DNA of 64,000 bases, from the NCBI RefSeq assembly GCF_040183065.1, contig NC_091128.1, forward strand, positions 171,713,244 through 171,777,243, read 5' to 3'. This document shows, piece after piece, positions 38,001 through 48,954 of this stretch. The position numbers and the translations under genes are program-made. Under the pieces are notes generated by a model. It saw nothing but the letters and a program-made list of their open reading frames with translations. It was not told where the DNA came from and did not search any database. This DNA comes from Periplaneta americana. Taxonomy: Eukaryota; Arthropoda; Insecta; Blattodea; Blattidae. Numbering within the stretch: position 1 is the stretch's first letter; each line of letters starts with the position of its first letter.

Positions 38001-41000
38001 CTGTAGTACAAAATAGTATATATTTAAGTGTCTGAGACAAAATCAAAAAACCATAATAGTATTTGAGATAGCAGTATTCTAGTAATAAGTAGCTTTATTT
38101 TAGAGCTATTGTTTGAACAATTCCAGCAGGACACTATATCTTTCACTATCATGTTGCTGTTATTGTACAGATTGGCAACACTGAATGTAATTTAAAAAAT
38201 AAAAGGTGTTTATTACTTTTCAGTGTAGGTGACCAGTTTGCATTAGTCACATTATTCAGGTACCAGTAACTGTAAAAGTAATTCATGTGCTGTTAGCCTG
38301 TTTAGTTATACAAAGTGAGGGACCAAATTAGGTTCTTTTGAGGGATGAATCAGGGCAGTGAGTTAGACACAGAAGTCTAATATAAATTGTGGGTTTTGCG
38401 AACAGGTTTTGAGAAAAATAGCACTTTTAGTTTAATTTTAATTTGCGTATTTTAGGAAAATTGATGTTGGACAGGTGATTTTGGGGGATGTTGTAGAGCA
38501 AATACTAACAAATGCGGGCTTTATTGGTTTGTTGCATGACATTGATGGTTTGACCGTAATTTCATTGATTATTGATAACAAAGTGTGTGACAGGAAGATG
38601 TGGCAACAGTGCATTCAGTGATAGTACAGTGAAACCTGTTCAAATTGGAACCTGAATAATCCGAAAACCTGTCTATTTTGGAACAATTTATTGGTCCCGC
38701 CGAAATTCATATGTATTATGTGTAATTTTTCCTGAATAAAACGGAAACTGTCCAACGCGGAAACGGAAACTATCTGCTACTGTTCAAAACGGAAATAATA
38801 TTTTGGACACACTACTGTAATGTAAACTATATTTTGAAACAGTATGTGCTTTCAAGGAATGTACGAAATACGTAGGTCACTAAGATAAAAACAAGTTTTC
38901 TTTGTAAAATTTTTGAGGGTGCGAGGGTGTGTTGGCCTGGTGGTCATAAATTTTATTACCCTATTGACTAGGCAGCCATGTATGGTGGGTCCCTATCACC
39001 ACGGCATGGCGCGTCCTCAGGTTGCGGATAGAGGAGACGGCCTCCAGATATGGAGGGTAGCTGCGAATATATTGAATAAGCAGTCGTGGACAGCCGATAA
39101 GGGGTGGTCCTCCAGCTTGGGGGTTGGGCGAAGGGCTAACAACCCATCACCGTAAAAAACAGCTTGTTACGAATTCCTACAGTAAGCCTCGGAATAGGAC
39201 TGATTCTCTGGCACGACCACAGCAAAGGAATAAGGTTTTGAGATTTGGCACTGATGCTTTTCCAATTCACTGCGGGCTAAAGCAGGGAGATGCACTATCA
39301 CCTTTACTTTTTAACTTCGCTTTAGAATATGCCATTAGGAAAGTTCAGGATAACAGGCAGGGTTTGGAATTGAACGGGCTACATCAGCTTCTTGTCTATG
39401 CAGATGACGTGAATATGTTAGGAGAAAATACACAAACGGTTAGGGAAAACACGGAAATTTTACTTGAAGCAAGTAAAGCGATCGGTTTGGAAGTAAATCC
39501 CGAAAAGACAAAGTATATGATTATGTCTCGTGACGGGAATATTGTACGAAATGGAAATATAAATATTGGAGATTTATCCTTCGAAGAGGTGGAAAAATTC
39601 AAATATCTTGGAGCAACAGTAACAAATATAAATGACACTCGGGAGGAAATTAAACGCAGAATAAATATGGGAAATGCGTGTTATTATTCGGTTGAGAAGC
39701 TCTTATCATCCAGTCTGCTGTCCAAAAATCTGAAAGTTAGAATTTATAAAACAGTTATATTACCGGTTCTTCTATATGGCTGTGAAACTTGGACTCTCAC
39801 TCTGAGAGAGGAACATAGGTTAAGGGTGTTTGAGAATAAGGTGCTTAGGAAAATATTTGGGGCTAAGCGGGATGAAGTTACAGGAGAATGGAGAAAGTTA
39901 CACAACACAGAACTGCACGCATTGTATTCTTCACCTGACATAATTAGGAACATTAAATCTAGACGTTTGAGATGGGCAGGGCATGTAGCACGTATGGGCG
40001 AATCCAGAAATGCATATAGAGTGTTAGTTGGGAGACCGGAGGGAAAAAGACCTTTAGGGAGGCCGAGACGTAGATGGGAGGATAATATTAAAATGGATTT
40101 GAGGGAGGTGGGGTATGATGATAGAGACTGGCTTAATCTTGCACAGGATAGGGACCGATGGCGGGCTTATGTGAGGGCGGCAATGAACCTTCGGGTTCCT
40201 TAAAAGCCATTTGTAAGTAAGTAAGTAAGTATTGACTAGGCAGACGAGTCCCTTCAAAGATGTTCAATGCTTCACTCCTGTGTACTGTCGTAGCTGGGTA
40301 GAACGCAAGTGTATTAGTGATTTCGTGATAAAAAAAGTAGCGTAAAAATGTTGCACCATCATTAACTGATGAAGTAAAAGTTATCGAGGAAAATGAGAAA
40401 CGAAGCATATGGAAAATAATGTTGAAATTTAGGAATGAAAATCTCAGGTGTAACTTAACATTTTCAAAAATAAAGGCCGTATCATGAGTGAGTGGCTTGC
40501 GGTCAATAATGGTGACATGAAAGGAAACAGAAAACATCTGGTTACATAGAAATAAGTGAACTGTTGTGGGAGTGGATTCTTCTTGCCCTTTCAAAGATAA
40601 TGCCAATTTCTGGACCCATTCTGCAATGCAAACCCTTGAACTGGCAAAGAAATTAGATAATCCAGAATTCAGGGCTTCTATGCTGCTAGTCCAATTAAAT
40701 AATGTGTTGTGATATACAGAGGTGTGAAAATTATTAGAATAATCTTAATTTTAAAGGTTTTTTAATAGTTCCTTCACAAATATTAATTGAATTGATGGAT
40801 ATTGGTATATATTACTATACTGATGTAGGATATATTTACTACTAACAATGCCGGAAAGCATTGTTGTACATTGGTATTTTTCTTATTTTACAATTGTTAT
40901 GGGAATTCAGAAATTATTATATTATGTTGGCGGAATTGGAAACATAAAAAATTATATGCACAAAACAGATGTATACGTTCATTTGAACCTTCACAACAAT

Positions 41001-44000
41001 GTAAACGCAAAGAACCATTTGTTTAAAGCATTTCTTAATTAATTTTTGATGTTTCCAATTCCGCCAACATAATATAATAATTTCTGAATTCCCATAACAA
41101 TTGTAAAATAAGAAAAATACCAATGTACAACAATGCTTTCCGGCATTGTTAGTAGTAAATATATCCTACATCAGTATAGTAATATTATATACCAATATTC
41201 ATCAATTCAATGAATATTTGTGAAGGAACTATTAAAAAACCTTTAAAATTAAGATTATTCTAATAATTTTCACACCTCTGTACAGTACAGTATTATAGTA
41301 TAGTGTTAGATATTAAATTTAGTGTACTTAATGAACTTTACAGTGCTTAATGAGTGAGTTACGATACAATTTATACAGGAAATGAGATTTTCATCAAGAT
41401 CATTCACCAATTAAATAAGCGACAGGAAGCTGATTTAATGTCAGTAGTGGTAAACGGAATATTTTGTAATTCCTACAATTTGCGGCATGCCATTTTGTTT
41501 TTCATTTATACAAATGATAAACTATTTCATTTTAACTTCACACCTGAATAACACGGAACCCTGTCCACAACGGAAAAAAAATTAGGACCGTGTCACTTCC
41601 GTCTTGAACAGGTTTCACTGTAGAAGCAAGTCGGAAGCAAGAATTGAATTGAATTTACGGGAGGGGGACACCGTGGTCCACCACTGCGACCTGTTACGAT
41701 CTATTACACTAACCCTCAAGTAGGTGCATTGCCGAGTCTACACTGGCTGACTACACTAAGGTTCACTGCATACCCAGGTTTCGAGCAGACAACCCCCCTC
41801 GTCTCTAGGCCAGTCTCCTCCATGTGTTGCCAGCCAGAGATCGGGGAATGCTATGGAATGATGACGAAATGGTGACGGATTGATGTAGATGGCTAATATG
41901 GGAAAAATGGAAGAACCCCGAGAAAAACCCCAACTGCGACCTTGTCTGCCACAAATGTCTATTGATTTTTCAATGAAAAATCCCAGACCTGACCGGGACT
42001 CGAACACGGGCCGTCTGCATGACAGGCTGGAGGTCTGACCATTCAGCTACTGCAGGGTAAGTCGGAAGCAAGACTAGAGCTGGGAGGAGGAAATGCACAG
42101 CCACCAATGTCCCTCTGTGATGTGTTAGGTTGCTGAATCTTTCGTGCAGTTGTGTATATTATGATTTTATTGTCTTGCGATTCACATGCTACTGTTATGT
42201 GAACATGTGCTGCAATTTTCCATTTGCTTTCATTTGTATGAATATCTCAAAGAACGTTCACGAATGACCACAATGATATTAGGAATCAACAAACCCTTTT
42301 ATGATATTAATGAGTTTTTTAATGTTAATGTTGTAGAGTGTTTCTGATACAATTTTATTGTTTTTTAATGCCTCTGTTGTTTATTTTCTATGTATTGACT
42401 TTGTTAATTGCACAAATTTGTGTTCACTGACTGTACGATACTCAATATATACTTTTGTGCGAGATCGTGCGTATTTGCTTGCTTTCCGCACAAAACCAAT
42501 ATGCGGTAAGTGTGAAATACCACATTCAGTATTCCCAACGTAACACACATAACAATTTCCCTATTCTTACCGCTTAAGCATCATATTCATTTTACTGCTT
42601 TAGGCTTTTAACATATTATTTTTAAAGACGTTCAATATAGTAATAATTATAAATTGGAAACTTACCACTGCAATTTCACCTAAACTGCACTGTTAATTAT
42701 TGTTTTTAAATATTTGCAAAAATTAAGTAAACTCTACAACACTACAAAAGTTATTGCATTTGTAATGCAAGTAACATTATGGAAGCCGTGAAAAAATCAA
42801 CAAGACCGGAAAAATTAAACTTGCCAATGTTATTACTGCAATATGTTATATAAATAATATTGTTAAAATATTAAAATGAAAAATAAATGATTACATAACC
42901 TTACCGTTTGTTTTAAGTTCGCATTTATAGACTGGGGAAAAAAAAAAGACAGACGTATATCACGGGCTGCTGCAGTATAGTAAACACAGAAAACATTTTA
43001 TAGGAACAATATTGAAGATAGATATATTTGTTTTCCAAAGTTGCCGTCATTGAACAGAAACCAAGATGGAGATTTCATTGCAACTAATTAGAAATTCCTC
43101 TTTCAGGTATGTAATAAACGATCTTCGCACAAAATAATGTACGATACACGAGCGGTATGTTTGTTTTCATGTTCTCGGAAATTAAAAAAGCTCAACTACG
43201 TTTCGCTTTTTCAATCTTTTCCTCGAACATGAAAACGTCAACATACCGCTCTTGTAACGCATATTACTATTATGTTTAACTTCCGTCCCTGATTCATCTC
43301 TCAAAAGGATCCTTATTATTCCCCTGTATTTGAGTCTTCTTACAAATATCCGTGACTTTTGGGAAAGTTGACTGACTGGAAGAAAGAGGTGGTCAGGAAA
43401 AATTGAATGGTGGCAACAACGCATCTCAACAAGCAATAGAATAGTATTTATTGATTTAGGTACTTATTTACATATAAACATAGCATAGTGAATAATGAAT
43501 TTGTCAAGAGACCTAAACATATTTTGAGTTTTCGTTTAATGTGTTGTGGTACTGTTTATGCCTTATTATCTGTCTTATAGCGAAATCCTCCGTGTAGTTG
43601 ATTCCCTTCAACTCACAGAAACAAAGAAGGTTGCTACTCCAGCTGACTGGAAGGTAAGAGTGAAATCGTAATACTTATAGAAAAAATGAACTTTAAACAA
43701 TCCGTGCTAATATTGCCATTAAAATATTCCTTGGAGAGAAATAATAAAACTTGGGAAAAAGTACATAGTTCAACACAAATTAAAAAAAAAATCATTGTTC
43801 AGAATTATTTAAAAATTGAAATATGTAATGAGATCCCAAGTGCATTACTTACTAGGCGTGTGATCAATAGTAGGCCTACTGAAGAAGCAATTCATGAAAT
43901 TCTGCTCTTTCAGTTTATCTTTTAATTGACCTGTAAGCATTATGTTTCTTTGCGATTTATAGATTACAAAATCCATATCTATTAGTCCACAGTCTTTTCG

Positions 44001-44637
44001 GTTATGTTATAATGATATCGGATCTATGGTACTACAATTCCTTTACAGAATTTTGAAACAGATGATATTGCTGCATTCTTACTCTCTCTCCCTCCCCCTC
44101 CCCCTCTTTTTAAGCATTTAAAATTTCTTGGAAACCCCAGTTCGATGTTATAAAGGCTAACAGCTCTAGTAAATATGGTTTTTTTACCCCAGCATTATAA
44201 ACAGTCTTTATCGTTAGTCAAAATCGTTCATAATATACCGCATTATCGTACTAGTGCCATAAAATATTACCATGTCAACCAAAACGTAATGACTTCTATT
44301 ATAACGGACTAACTTTTGTCATAAAGTTAATATTATGAAATGATTTTCCATGCAGTAATATTCAATACATCATTGTTGTCATAGCAACCTCTTTCTTCAT
44401 AGACCATGATATCAAACTACCCATCATTACAAATCTGATGTTATTTCTTTATTTATTTATTTATTATTTTTTATGGGGTTATGTACAGCTTACAGCTGTA
44501 AAATTTTTGGAAATATTAATTTTTTCCTCCATTATTCTATCTTGTACAATAATGAAAATTGGTATGTGTAAAACACTGTCCTTCTGCTATATGAAAAAAA
44601 AATATATATATTTTTACGATTTAAAAAAAAAATTATG

Positions 44638-44690
<53 letters not shown>

Positions 44691-44845
44691 TTCAAAATTC
44701 AAAATGGTGGTAGTTCACTGTGCAGTGATGAAGAATTTCCCTCATAACTCATAAACTTGTTAACTTTTTGATGTTCTCTCTCTTTTATTTTATTACTGAA
44801 ACTCATGTTTACAATATAATGCTCTTTCAACTACATACCTTAATA

Positions 44846-44909
<64 letters not shown>

Positions 44910-46042
44910 CGTGTTAGAAGAAAATACTGATATTTGTCAATTTTTTTTAAGAATTATTTTTTATCAGACAATCTGTAAAAGATAGGGAAGTGATCTTGCA
45001 TCATATTGTAGATATGACATGCATAAATACACATAAAAAATTTAATCACAGAATATTGGATAGTTTTTGAGTTATGTGGGAAACGCTTCATCATGCACAG
45101 TGAACTGAATTTTGAAAAAAAAAAAAAAGAAAAAAAAAGTAAATAATTTTTTTTAAATCGTAAAAATATTTTTTTCATACAGCAGAAGGACAGTCTTTCA
45201 CACATACTAATTTTCATTGTTGTACAGGATACAGTAATGGAGGAAAAAAATGTGTTGTTGTTGTTATCTAATGCCGGGCTTTGGCAACGAAGCCATTAGC
45301 GTTCTTGCTCTCCAATATTTCTCTGTGGTGGATCCATCAGGTAGAACTTCACAGGTTATGAGATGATCTTCAGTCATTTCTTCTTCTTTGTTGCATAGAG
45401 GGCAATTTGGATTTGTGTAAATTCCTATTTTATTCAAGTGTTTGTCCAAATAATAAAAAAAATGTTGAATATTTACAAAATTTACTGCTGTAAGCTGTAC
45501 CTAACCCCATAATACTGTTGTTAAAAAAATAACACATGAAGCACGTTTATAATGTTATGTAGTTATTGCATTCGTCAAAATTTGCATGTTTCATAAACGT
45601 TGTTACTGTTGTTGTTTAGTCAGCTGTCTGAAGACAGGTTTGGACGTCATAAATGACATCAATAAGGTATCACTCATGAGACAACTAAGTCAGAAAATAA
45701 TGAGTAGGGTAACCAGTGTAAATATTAACTTATACAATAAAGTAGCCTATAATATTATAAATTAATTTCATAATACGCTATTATCAGTGATATAAGATTT
45801 AAGCGTTTACAGGGTACTGTAGATTATGTACTGAAAGTGTAATTTTGAACTAGATTAAATAGATACTGAAAATATATAAATTCAACTTATCAAATGTAAA
45901 TTTTTTATTTCAGTCTGGCGGTACCTGCATGGTACTCCCAACGTTGAAAGAGGAAGAAGCGAATGCCCTCTTCCCCAAAGGTTTCTCTGTTGTGAATCTA
46001 CCTTCAGGCAAACCATACCTTCGCATTACTCCACAGCCTTAA
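35014..46042 (+). CDS. Prdx6: 1-Cys peroxiredoxin (peroxiredoxin 6), complete, 5 exons
   Basis: Peroxiredoxin 6 reduces hydrogen peroxide and phospholipid hydroperoxides in the cytosol through one peroxidatic cysteine; vertebrate forms also carry a phospholipase A2 activity. Exons: 35014-35099, 35186-35342, 35446-35663, 43581-43653, 45914-46042; phases join and give 220 aa, the usual length. The start [15 protein letters not shown] sits in a good context (A at -3). The active site is [11 protein letters not shown] with the cysteine at residue 44. The SHPSDFTP lead-in, '[17 protein letters not shown]', '[18 protein letters not shown]' and '[19 protein letters not shown]' are family blocks. The second conserved cysteine of 2-Cys enzymes is absent, as expected. 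Intron 3 is about 7.9 kb and full of transposons. A tail-to-tail paralogue lies at 55295-59317. Confidence 0.97.
35186..35342 (+). CDS. Prdx6: Prdx6 exon 2 with the catalytic cysteine
   Basis: 157 nt after 'tacaccag', ends CAG/gtaagg in phase 0. It contains '[20 protein letters not shown]', the peroxidatic active site, and [12 protein letters not shown]. Confidence 0.97.
35446..35663 (+). CDS. Prdx6: Prdx6 exon 3
   Basis: 218 nt after 'gatttgcag', ends TTT-GA/gtaatg (phase 2). It encodes '[20 protein letters not shown]' and '[20 protein letters not shown]'. Confidence 0.97.
35872..36193. mobile_element. Short mariner-type MITE in Prdx6 intron 3
   Basis: Ends 'tagggtgttcaaaaagcc' and the complement '...ctttctgaacacactg' are imperfect inverted repeats next to TA. 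The interior has no clear transposase. Confidence 0.6.
36425..36780 (+). pseudogene. Possible hAT transposase C-terminal scrap
   Basis: The plus strand 36514-36729 is open for 71 codons: '[20 protein letters not shown]' then [20 protein letters not shown]. The order W-I-x-N-P-F followed by 'L.ELSSD..LKLKF' is known from ZBED5/SCAND3-type hAT transposases. No duplications or ends were found. Confidence 0.4.
37193..37263 (-). tRNA. tRNA-like, nominal anticodon GTA
   Basis: 71 nt with a full 7-bp acceptor stem (TCCGGTG/CGCCGGA), D arm GCTT/AAGC, anticodon stem TCAGC/GCTGA around loop ACGTAGA, and T arm CCGGG/CCCGG around TTCAAAT. Position 33 is C. Structurally the best tRNA in the window, but duplicated inside a repeat. 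Confidence 0.55.
37679..37749 (+). tRNA. tRNA-like, inverted copy, nominal anticodon GTA
   Basis: Inverted duplicate of 37193-37263 with the same anticodon stem-loop and few differences (acceptor begins TCTGGTG). Confidence 0.55.
37796..38626 (+). other. Prdx6: Prdx6 intron 3, nothing recognised
   Basis: AT-rich intronic sequence between the tRNA-like element and the pogo element. No ends or coding blocks were seen. Confidence 0.4.
38977..40230 (+). mobile_element. RTE-type LINE, internally deleted copy 1, with target duplication
   Basis: A 13-bp repeat ATTGACTAGGCAG (38964-38976 and 40231-40243) brackets it. It keeps the 5' leader ('ccatgtatggtgggtccc' start) and the 3' GTAA tail, but the endonuclease and the front of the reverse transcriptase are missing. 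The duplication shows that this is a complete insertion of an already deleted element, or one deleted later between fixed ends. Confidence 0.85.
39124..40203 (+). CDS. RTE reverse transcriptase remnant, open 359 codons
   Basis: The frame runs from the leader into '[14 protein letters not shown]' and then directly into [20 protein letters not shown], so about the whole endonuclease and the RT fingers are deleted in frame near residue 43. The RT catalytic box [11 protein letters not shown] is at about residues 89-99. The C terminus has [40 protein letters not shown] and the end AAMNLRVP. No stop interrupts it. With the catalytic front missing it cannot work alone. Other fragments are at 10075-11030, 19143-19509 and 57992-59020. 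Confidence 0.88.
   Translation: MGEGLTTHHRKKQLVTNSYSKPRNRTDSLARPQQRNKVLRFGTDAFPIHCGLKQGDALSPLLFNFALEYAIRKVQDNRQGLELNGLHQLLVYADDVNMLGENTQTVRENTEILLEASKAIGLEVNPEKTKYMIMSRDGNIVRNGNINIGDLSFEEVEKFKYLGATVTNINDTREEIKRRINMGNACYYSVEKLLSSSLLSKNLKVRIYKTVILPVLLYGCETWTLTLREEHRLRVFENKVLRKIFGAKRDEVTGEWRKLHNTELHALYSSPDIIRNIKSRRLRWAGHVARMGESRNAYRVLVGRPEGKRPLGRPRRRWEDNIKMDLREVGYDDRDWLNLAQDRDRWRAYVRAAMNLRVP
40717..41280. mobile_element. Tc1-type MITE, long palindrome
   Basis: 564 bp flanked by TA. Arms of about 235 bp (40717-40952 and 41039-41280) are nearly perfect reverse complements ('cagaggtgtgaaaattatta' start) around an 86-bp loop. No coding capacity. Confidence 0.88.
41643..42058 (-). mobile_element. 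tRNA-headed SINE, about 415 bp
   Basis: Exact 15-bp duplication AAGTCGGAAGCAAGA (41628-41642 and 42059-42073). The B box on the minus strand is GTGTTCGAGTCCCGGTC (about 41990-42012) and the head is at the right end. It sits within a few bases of the pogo element's right end. Confidence 0.88.
42456..43266 (+). repeat. Interspersed repeat 'TGTGCGAGATCG', copy 2
   Basis: 811 bp, same start and end as 27012-27698. It has an extra internal stretch (about 42808-42932) missing from copy 1. Both copies are in the plus orientation, 15 kb apart. Confidence 0.8.
43581..43653 (+). CDS. Prdx6: Prdx6 exon 4
   Basis: 73 nt after 'gtcttatag', completes the Asp codon, ends AAG/gtaaga (phase 0). It encodes [20 protein letters not shown] followed by ADWK. 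Confidence 0.96.
43654..44470 (+). other. Prdx6: Prdx6 intron 4, left part
   Basis: AT-rich; a CT-rich run at about 44085-44106. No element ends were recognised. Confidence 0.4.
44850..44907. repeat. (TA)n microsatellite
   Basis: About 29 TA units in the centre of the palindromic element; a shorter one is at 44647-44682. Confidence 0.9.
45252..45452 (-). pseudogene. LINE 3' end fragment
   Basis: The minus strand encodes [20 protein letters not shown] then [17 protein letters not shown], nearly the same as 12040-12300, with a GTT-type tail at its left. It was inserted into the palindromic element, with A-rich flanks. Confidence 0.85.
45914..46042 (+). CDS. Prdx6: Prdx6 exon 5 and stop
   Basis: 129 nt after 'ttatttcag'. 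It encodes '[20 protein letters not shown]' then [22 protein letters not shown] and TAA. Confidence 0.97.
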   Translation, partial: SGGTCMVLPTLKEEEANALFPKGFSVVNLPSGKPYLRITPQP

Positions 46043-46300
46043 ATGCAGTGTGCCTTATTGTATGCTACTCCTTGTAGTTTTTCAACGAGAAAATTTTGTG
46101 ATCATTTTGTACTTAAAGATAAATGGCAAGTTTCTTAAAGTCAGTATGCTCAGCATTTGGTTCCTATCTTGAAGTATGTGTTAGTTCTTTGAAGTTGATG
46201 ATATCTGTATGCATTTATGTTATTGTTTAAGTATCACCAATCGGCAGCGTTACTTAACAGTAAATCTTATTTATTGTTTATTGTTTAATACATACAGAGT

Positions 46301-46306
46301 AATAAA
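46301..46306 (+). promoter_or_regulatory. Prdx6: Prdx6 polyadenylation signal
   Basis: AATAAA 259 bp after the stop codon; the solo LTR starts 70 bp further on, so the natural 3' end appears untouched. Confidence 0.7.
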
Positions 46307-46375
46307 GTTAAAAGAATTGTCTCTAATTAAATTTACTTCCTTCAGTTATCAATATCAATTCATATTGTGAATTTT

Positions 46376-47118
46376 ATTAGTAGCAACAATGTAATTTATT
46401 CGTCACAACAATAATTCCTTTCTACAATTCGCCTTAAACGCTCTCGTCAACAATTGGATTTTCACTCAACACAGTATTCGTTATAGCACTCCACCGACGA
46501 CAATGACAATTTACTTGGACTATTACGAACAACAATGAACTGTTAATCTTAACTAATATTTACAAAGCACTATTTACAAATCAGAACTATCAGTTCTCAG
46601 TTCACAGTTCTTCTATCTCAGTCACTCGAGTTCACAGTATCTCGAACCACAGACCTTCAGAGACAGTTCACTGTACTCGAACTCGGGTCCCTCCAACTGC
46701 GGTCCACTGCACTCGAACTCAGGTCCCTCCAACTGCGGTCCACTGCACTCGAACTCAGGCCTTCGGATGCTGACGCAGATGCGGACGCACACTCGAGTCG
46801 AACTCCGGTTGGCTTGACTGGCTTGCTTGCTCTGGCTTACTCACTGACTGAATAACTGAAAACTCTGCTGTCGTTCCTTCGCGTCCGTAATTTATAACCA
46901 CAGCGACGTAGCCTCGAAAGTTCGAATTCGTGAGTCTTCCACTTCGACGGATTTCTCGGCCTCTCTAGGCAAGCAGAAGATGCGCGCGCAAACTCTCTCC
47001 ACTCTCTCGCCGCGTTGGCCCTCTCCCCTCTCAGCCGCGCGCCATTCCAAAGTGCTCCGCGCGATCTTCTCTCTTGCGGGACGCTGGTCGTGAGTTCGAA
47101 TCTCACGTCGCTGTCACA
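46376..47118 (-). mobile_element. Solo LTR, LTR retrotransposon fossil (copy 2)
   Basis: 743 bp, the reverse-complement relative of 567-1344, with the same TGTGAC start and TTCACA-type end on the minus strand. It is also flanked by ATAT (46372-46375 and 47119-47122). Internal tandem units are retained. No internal coding region adjoins it. The two copies differ in part of the middle, so they are separate old insertions. Confidence 0.7.
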
Positions 47119-48057
47119 ATATTATGCTATTTTTACGTATGTGTGTATGAGTTTATGTAGTTTTTAATTAAGTAAACTGTACTTAACAGTTTATTAATTA
47201 ATAATGTACCATTTTTTACTTGTACATGTACTGTTTAGTTGAATAAACCGTACTTGTTTATTAAATATTACAGATATCCTCCTATTTTACTGCAGTAATA
47301 GTACTAGATGTCAAGTAGAACCCTGTTTATCCAGAATAAAATGGGTGGAGAATGTTTTTTTTTCGGATAATCCATGGGTACTATTTTCGGTAGTGAAAGG
47401 AAGACACTACAGCAGTGGTCATCAGCACAGTGCACCCCCGGGCTAGCGTCTCTTACCTGTGGATAAGGCATTGCACTGGCGTGCATCTGTGGCTGCTGGC
47501 AGATATGCTTTCTACCTCTTCCTTCTGCACGACGGGGCATATTACGTTGCATTCTTTACACTTTACCCATTTCAGCAAGTGCTGACGACCACTGCGTTAC
47601 AGTATTAATATGTATAACAGTGTAAAGCAAAATCATGCACTTTATTGTAATACATGCACGGTATTTCAAAAGTAGTGCATAATTATTACAATTAAAATTG
47701 AATGAGGAGATTTTGGACGAAATGCTCAGACACAACAAACCTTATACTATTTAGAAAGGAATGTTTTTATGGAAACAAAATATTTTTGCGACTATTCTTG
47801 TGCGAGTTATTATGTCATCAAGAACATTTTTTTTTAAGTTTATTTATACGCATTTTAACATCTGTGGTTATATCACATGTTTAAGATATGTGGGTATACC
47901 AATATGCCATTGTTACTATTGTTGAGTTCCTGTTTCTATTTGTGTGTCGTAGATGGCTTGTGTTCATGTAACTGATTTTAGATTTTGATTAATGATTATG
48001 ATATTGATGATTGAAATAGTGATGAATCATGGTATGTAAATTTCCAATCTGATATTT
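47119..48057. other. Intergenic with a possible pogo-type scrap
   Basis: Near 47310-47600 the words 'agaaccctgtttatccag' and 'tcggataatcc' resemble the end of a pogo-type element. The following 'cccatttcagcaagtgctga' word recurs at 50585 and 50727. No complete element could be bounded. Confidence 0.35.
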
Positions 48058-48195
48058 GACTTTGTGACTGAGGGAAACCATGAAAAACCCCAATGAGATT
48101 GGCCGGCCACGGGGTTTGAACCTAGGACTCCCGAATGCGAGTCTCGGTGAAACGAGGATTGAGCGGATTCTGACTACTGCCTGAAGGCCCACTTC
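48058..48195 (-). mobile_element. tRNA-headed SINE fragment
   Basis: The minus strand shows 'tcctaggttcaaaccccgtgg' (B box) followed by 'ccggccaatctcattggggt' and the body word of SINE type. The head is at the right; ends were not fixed. Confidence 0.6.
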
Positions 48196-48304
48196 CACTT
48201 AGCAGAATCGAATCGAAACGAAAAGTCTGCTGCCGCTCACAACTAGTGGAATCAAGCTAAATGGTACTTTCGTGTTTTGTCATACAAAAGAGGATAATTC
48301 TATA

Positions 48305-48585
48305 CATCATCATCATCATCATCATTGGCGCTACAGCCCAAAATGGGCCCTGGCCTTCTTGATTCTCTGCCTCCAATCTTCTCTATCCCGGTCTCTCACT
48401 TCCCAATCCCTACACTTCAGTAGCTGCTGACAATCTTTCTTGATTGAGTCCTTCCATCTTTTCCTAGGTTTTCCAATAGGTCTTTTGCCATACATCTGAT
48501 CCTGCATTGCCATCTTCGGTATGCTTGAATTGTCCATTCTCTGAACATGTCCAGCCCATTCCAATTTTTTGAGTTTCACTATTAC
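48305..48585 (-). pseudogene. LINE 3' end (second RTE-like family)
   Basis: The minus strand encodes LKKLEWAGHVQRMDNSSIPK, GKRPIGKPRKRWKDSIKKDC and RQRIKKARAHFGL, open for 82 codons, then a (TGATGA)n-type tail at 48305-48325. It is related to, but clearly distinct from, the RTE family at 39124-40203 and the fragment at 57487-57927. Confidence 0.8.
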
Positions 48586-48954
48586 TGAAAATAATTCTAT
48601 ACAAGATTTATTAATTTTTCTTCGTTCATATTAAATTGTGATTTTTGTATACATACTATTTCAGCAATAACTTTCAATAGTAAACAAATTAAGCCGCCAA
48701 GAATGACTGTGGTTCATTTGTTTTTTCACGAAGGCTTCATGCTGATCAGAAATTCTGTTCCGGAAATTGAATAAATATTCTAGCTCATGAATTCTGTTCT
48801 GTTCAGTTTAATTGATTGTTTTGTGCAGAAGAACTATGGTTATGGTTACTATGGTTACAATTTTATTGTTGATATATTTTGTTAATCCCTGTATTATGAA
48901 AGCAGGTTTAATGTTGAAATCAGCATAAAACAAAATGAGAGATTCTCGTTTATC

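Larger units (their letters stand above)
38627..41620 (+). mobile_element. Pogo/Tigger-like transposon carrying two nested insertions
   Basis: Ends 'cagtgaaacctgttcaa' and 'ttgaacaggtttcactg' are exact inverted repeats, each next to TA. Between the nested elements (about 40260-40710) fragments of a pogo-family N terminus can be read in changing frames: '[13 protein letters not shown]', '[20 protein letters not shown]' and '[15 protein letters not shown]', matching the CENP-B-type DNA-binding region. Inside are an RTE LINE (38977-40230) and a palindromic MITE (40717-41280). Confidence 0.8.
44471..45512. mobile_element. Palindromic foldback element split by a LINE end
   Basis: Left arm from 'ttatggggttatgtacagct' (44471) to about 44760, right arm from about 44980 to '...taccta accccataa' (45512), inverted. 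The right arm is broken by the LINE fragment 45252-45452. (TA)n runs at 44647-44682 and 44850-44907 lie in the centre. Confidence 0.7.

Noticed and set aside
40848-41123. Small ORFs on both strands
   Set aside because: They fall wholly inside the palindromic Tc1-type MITE and mirror each other.
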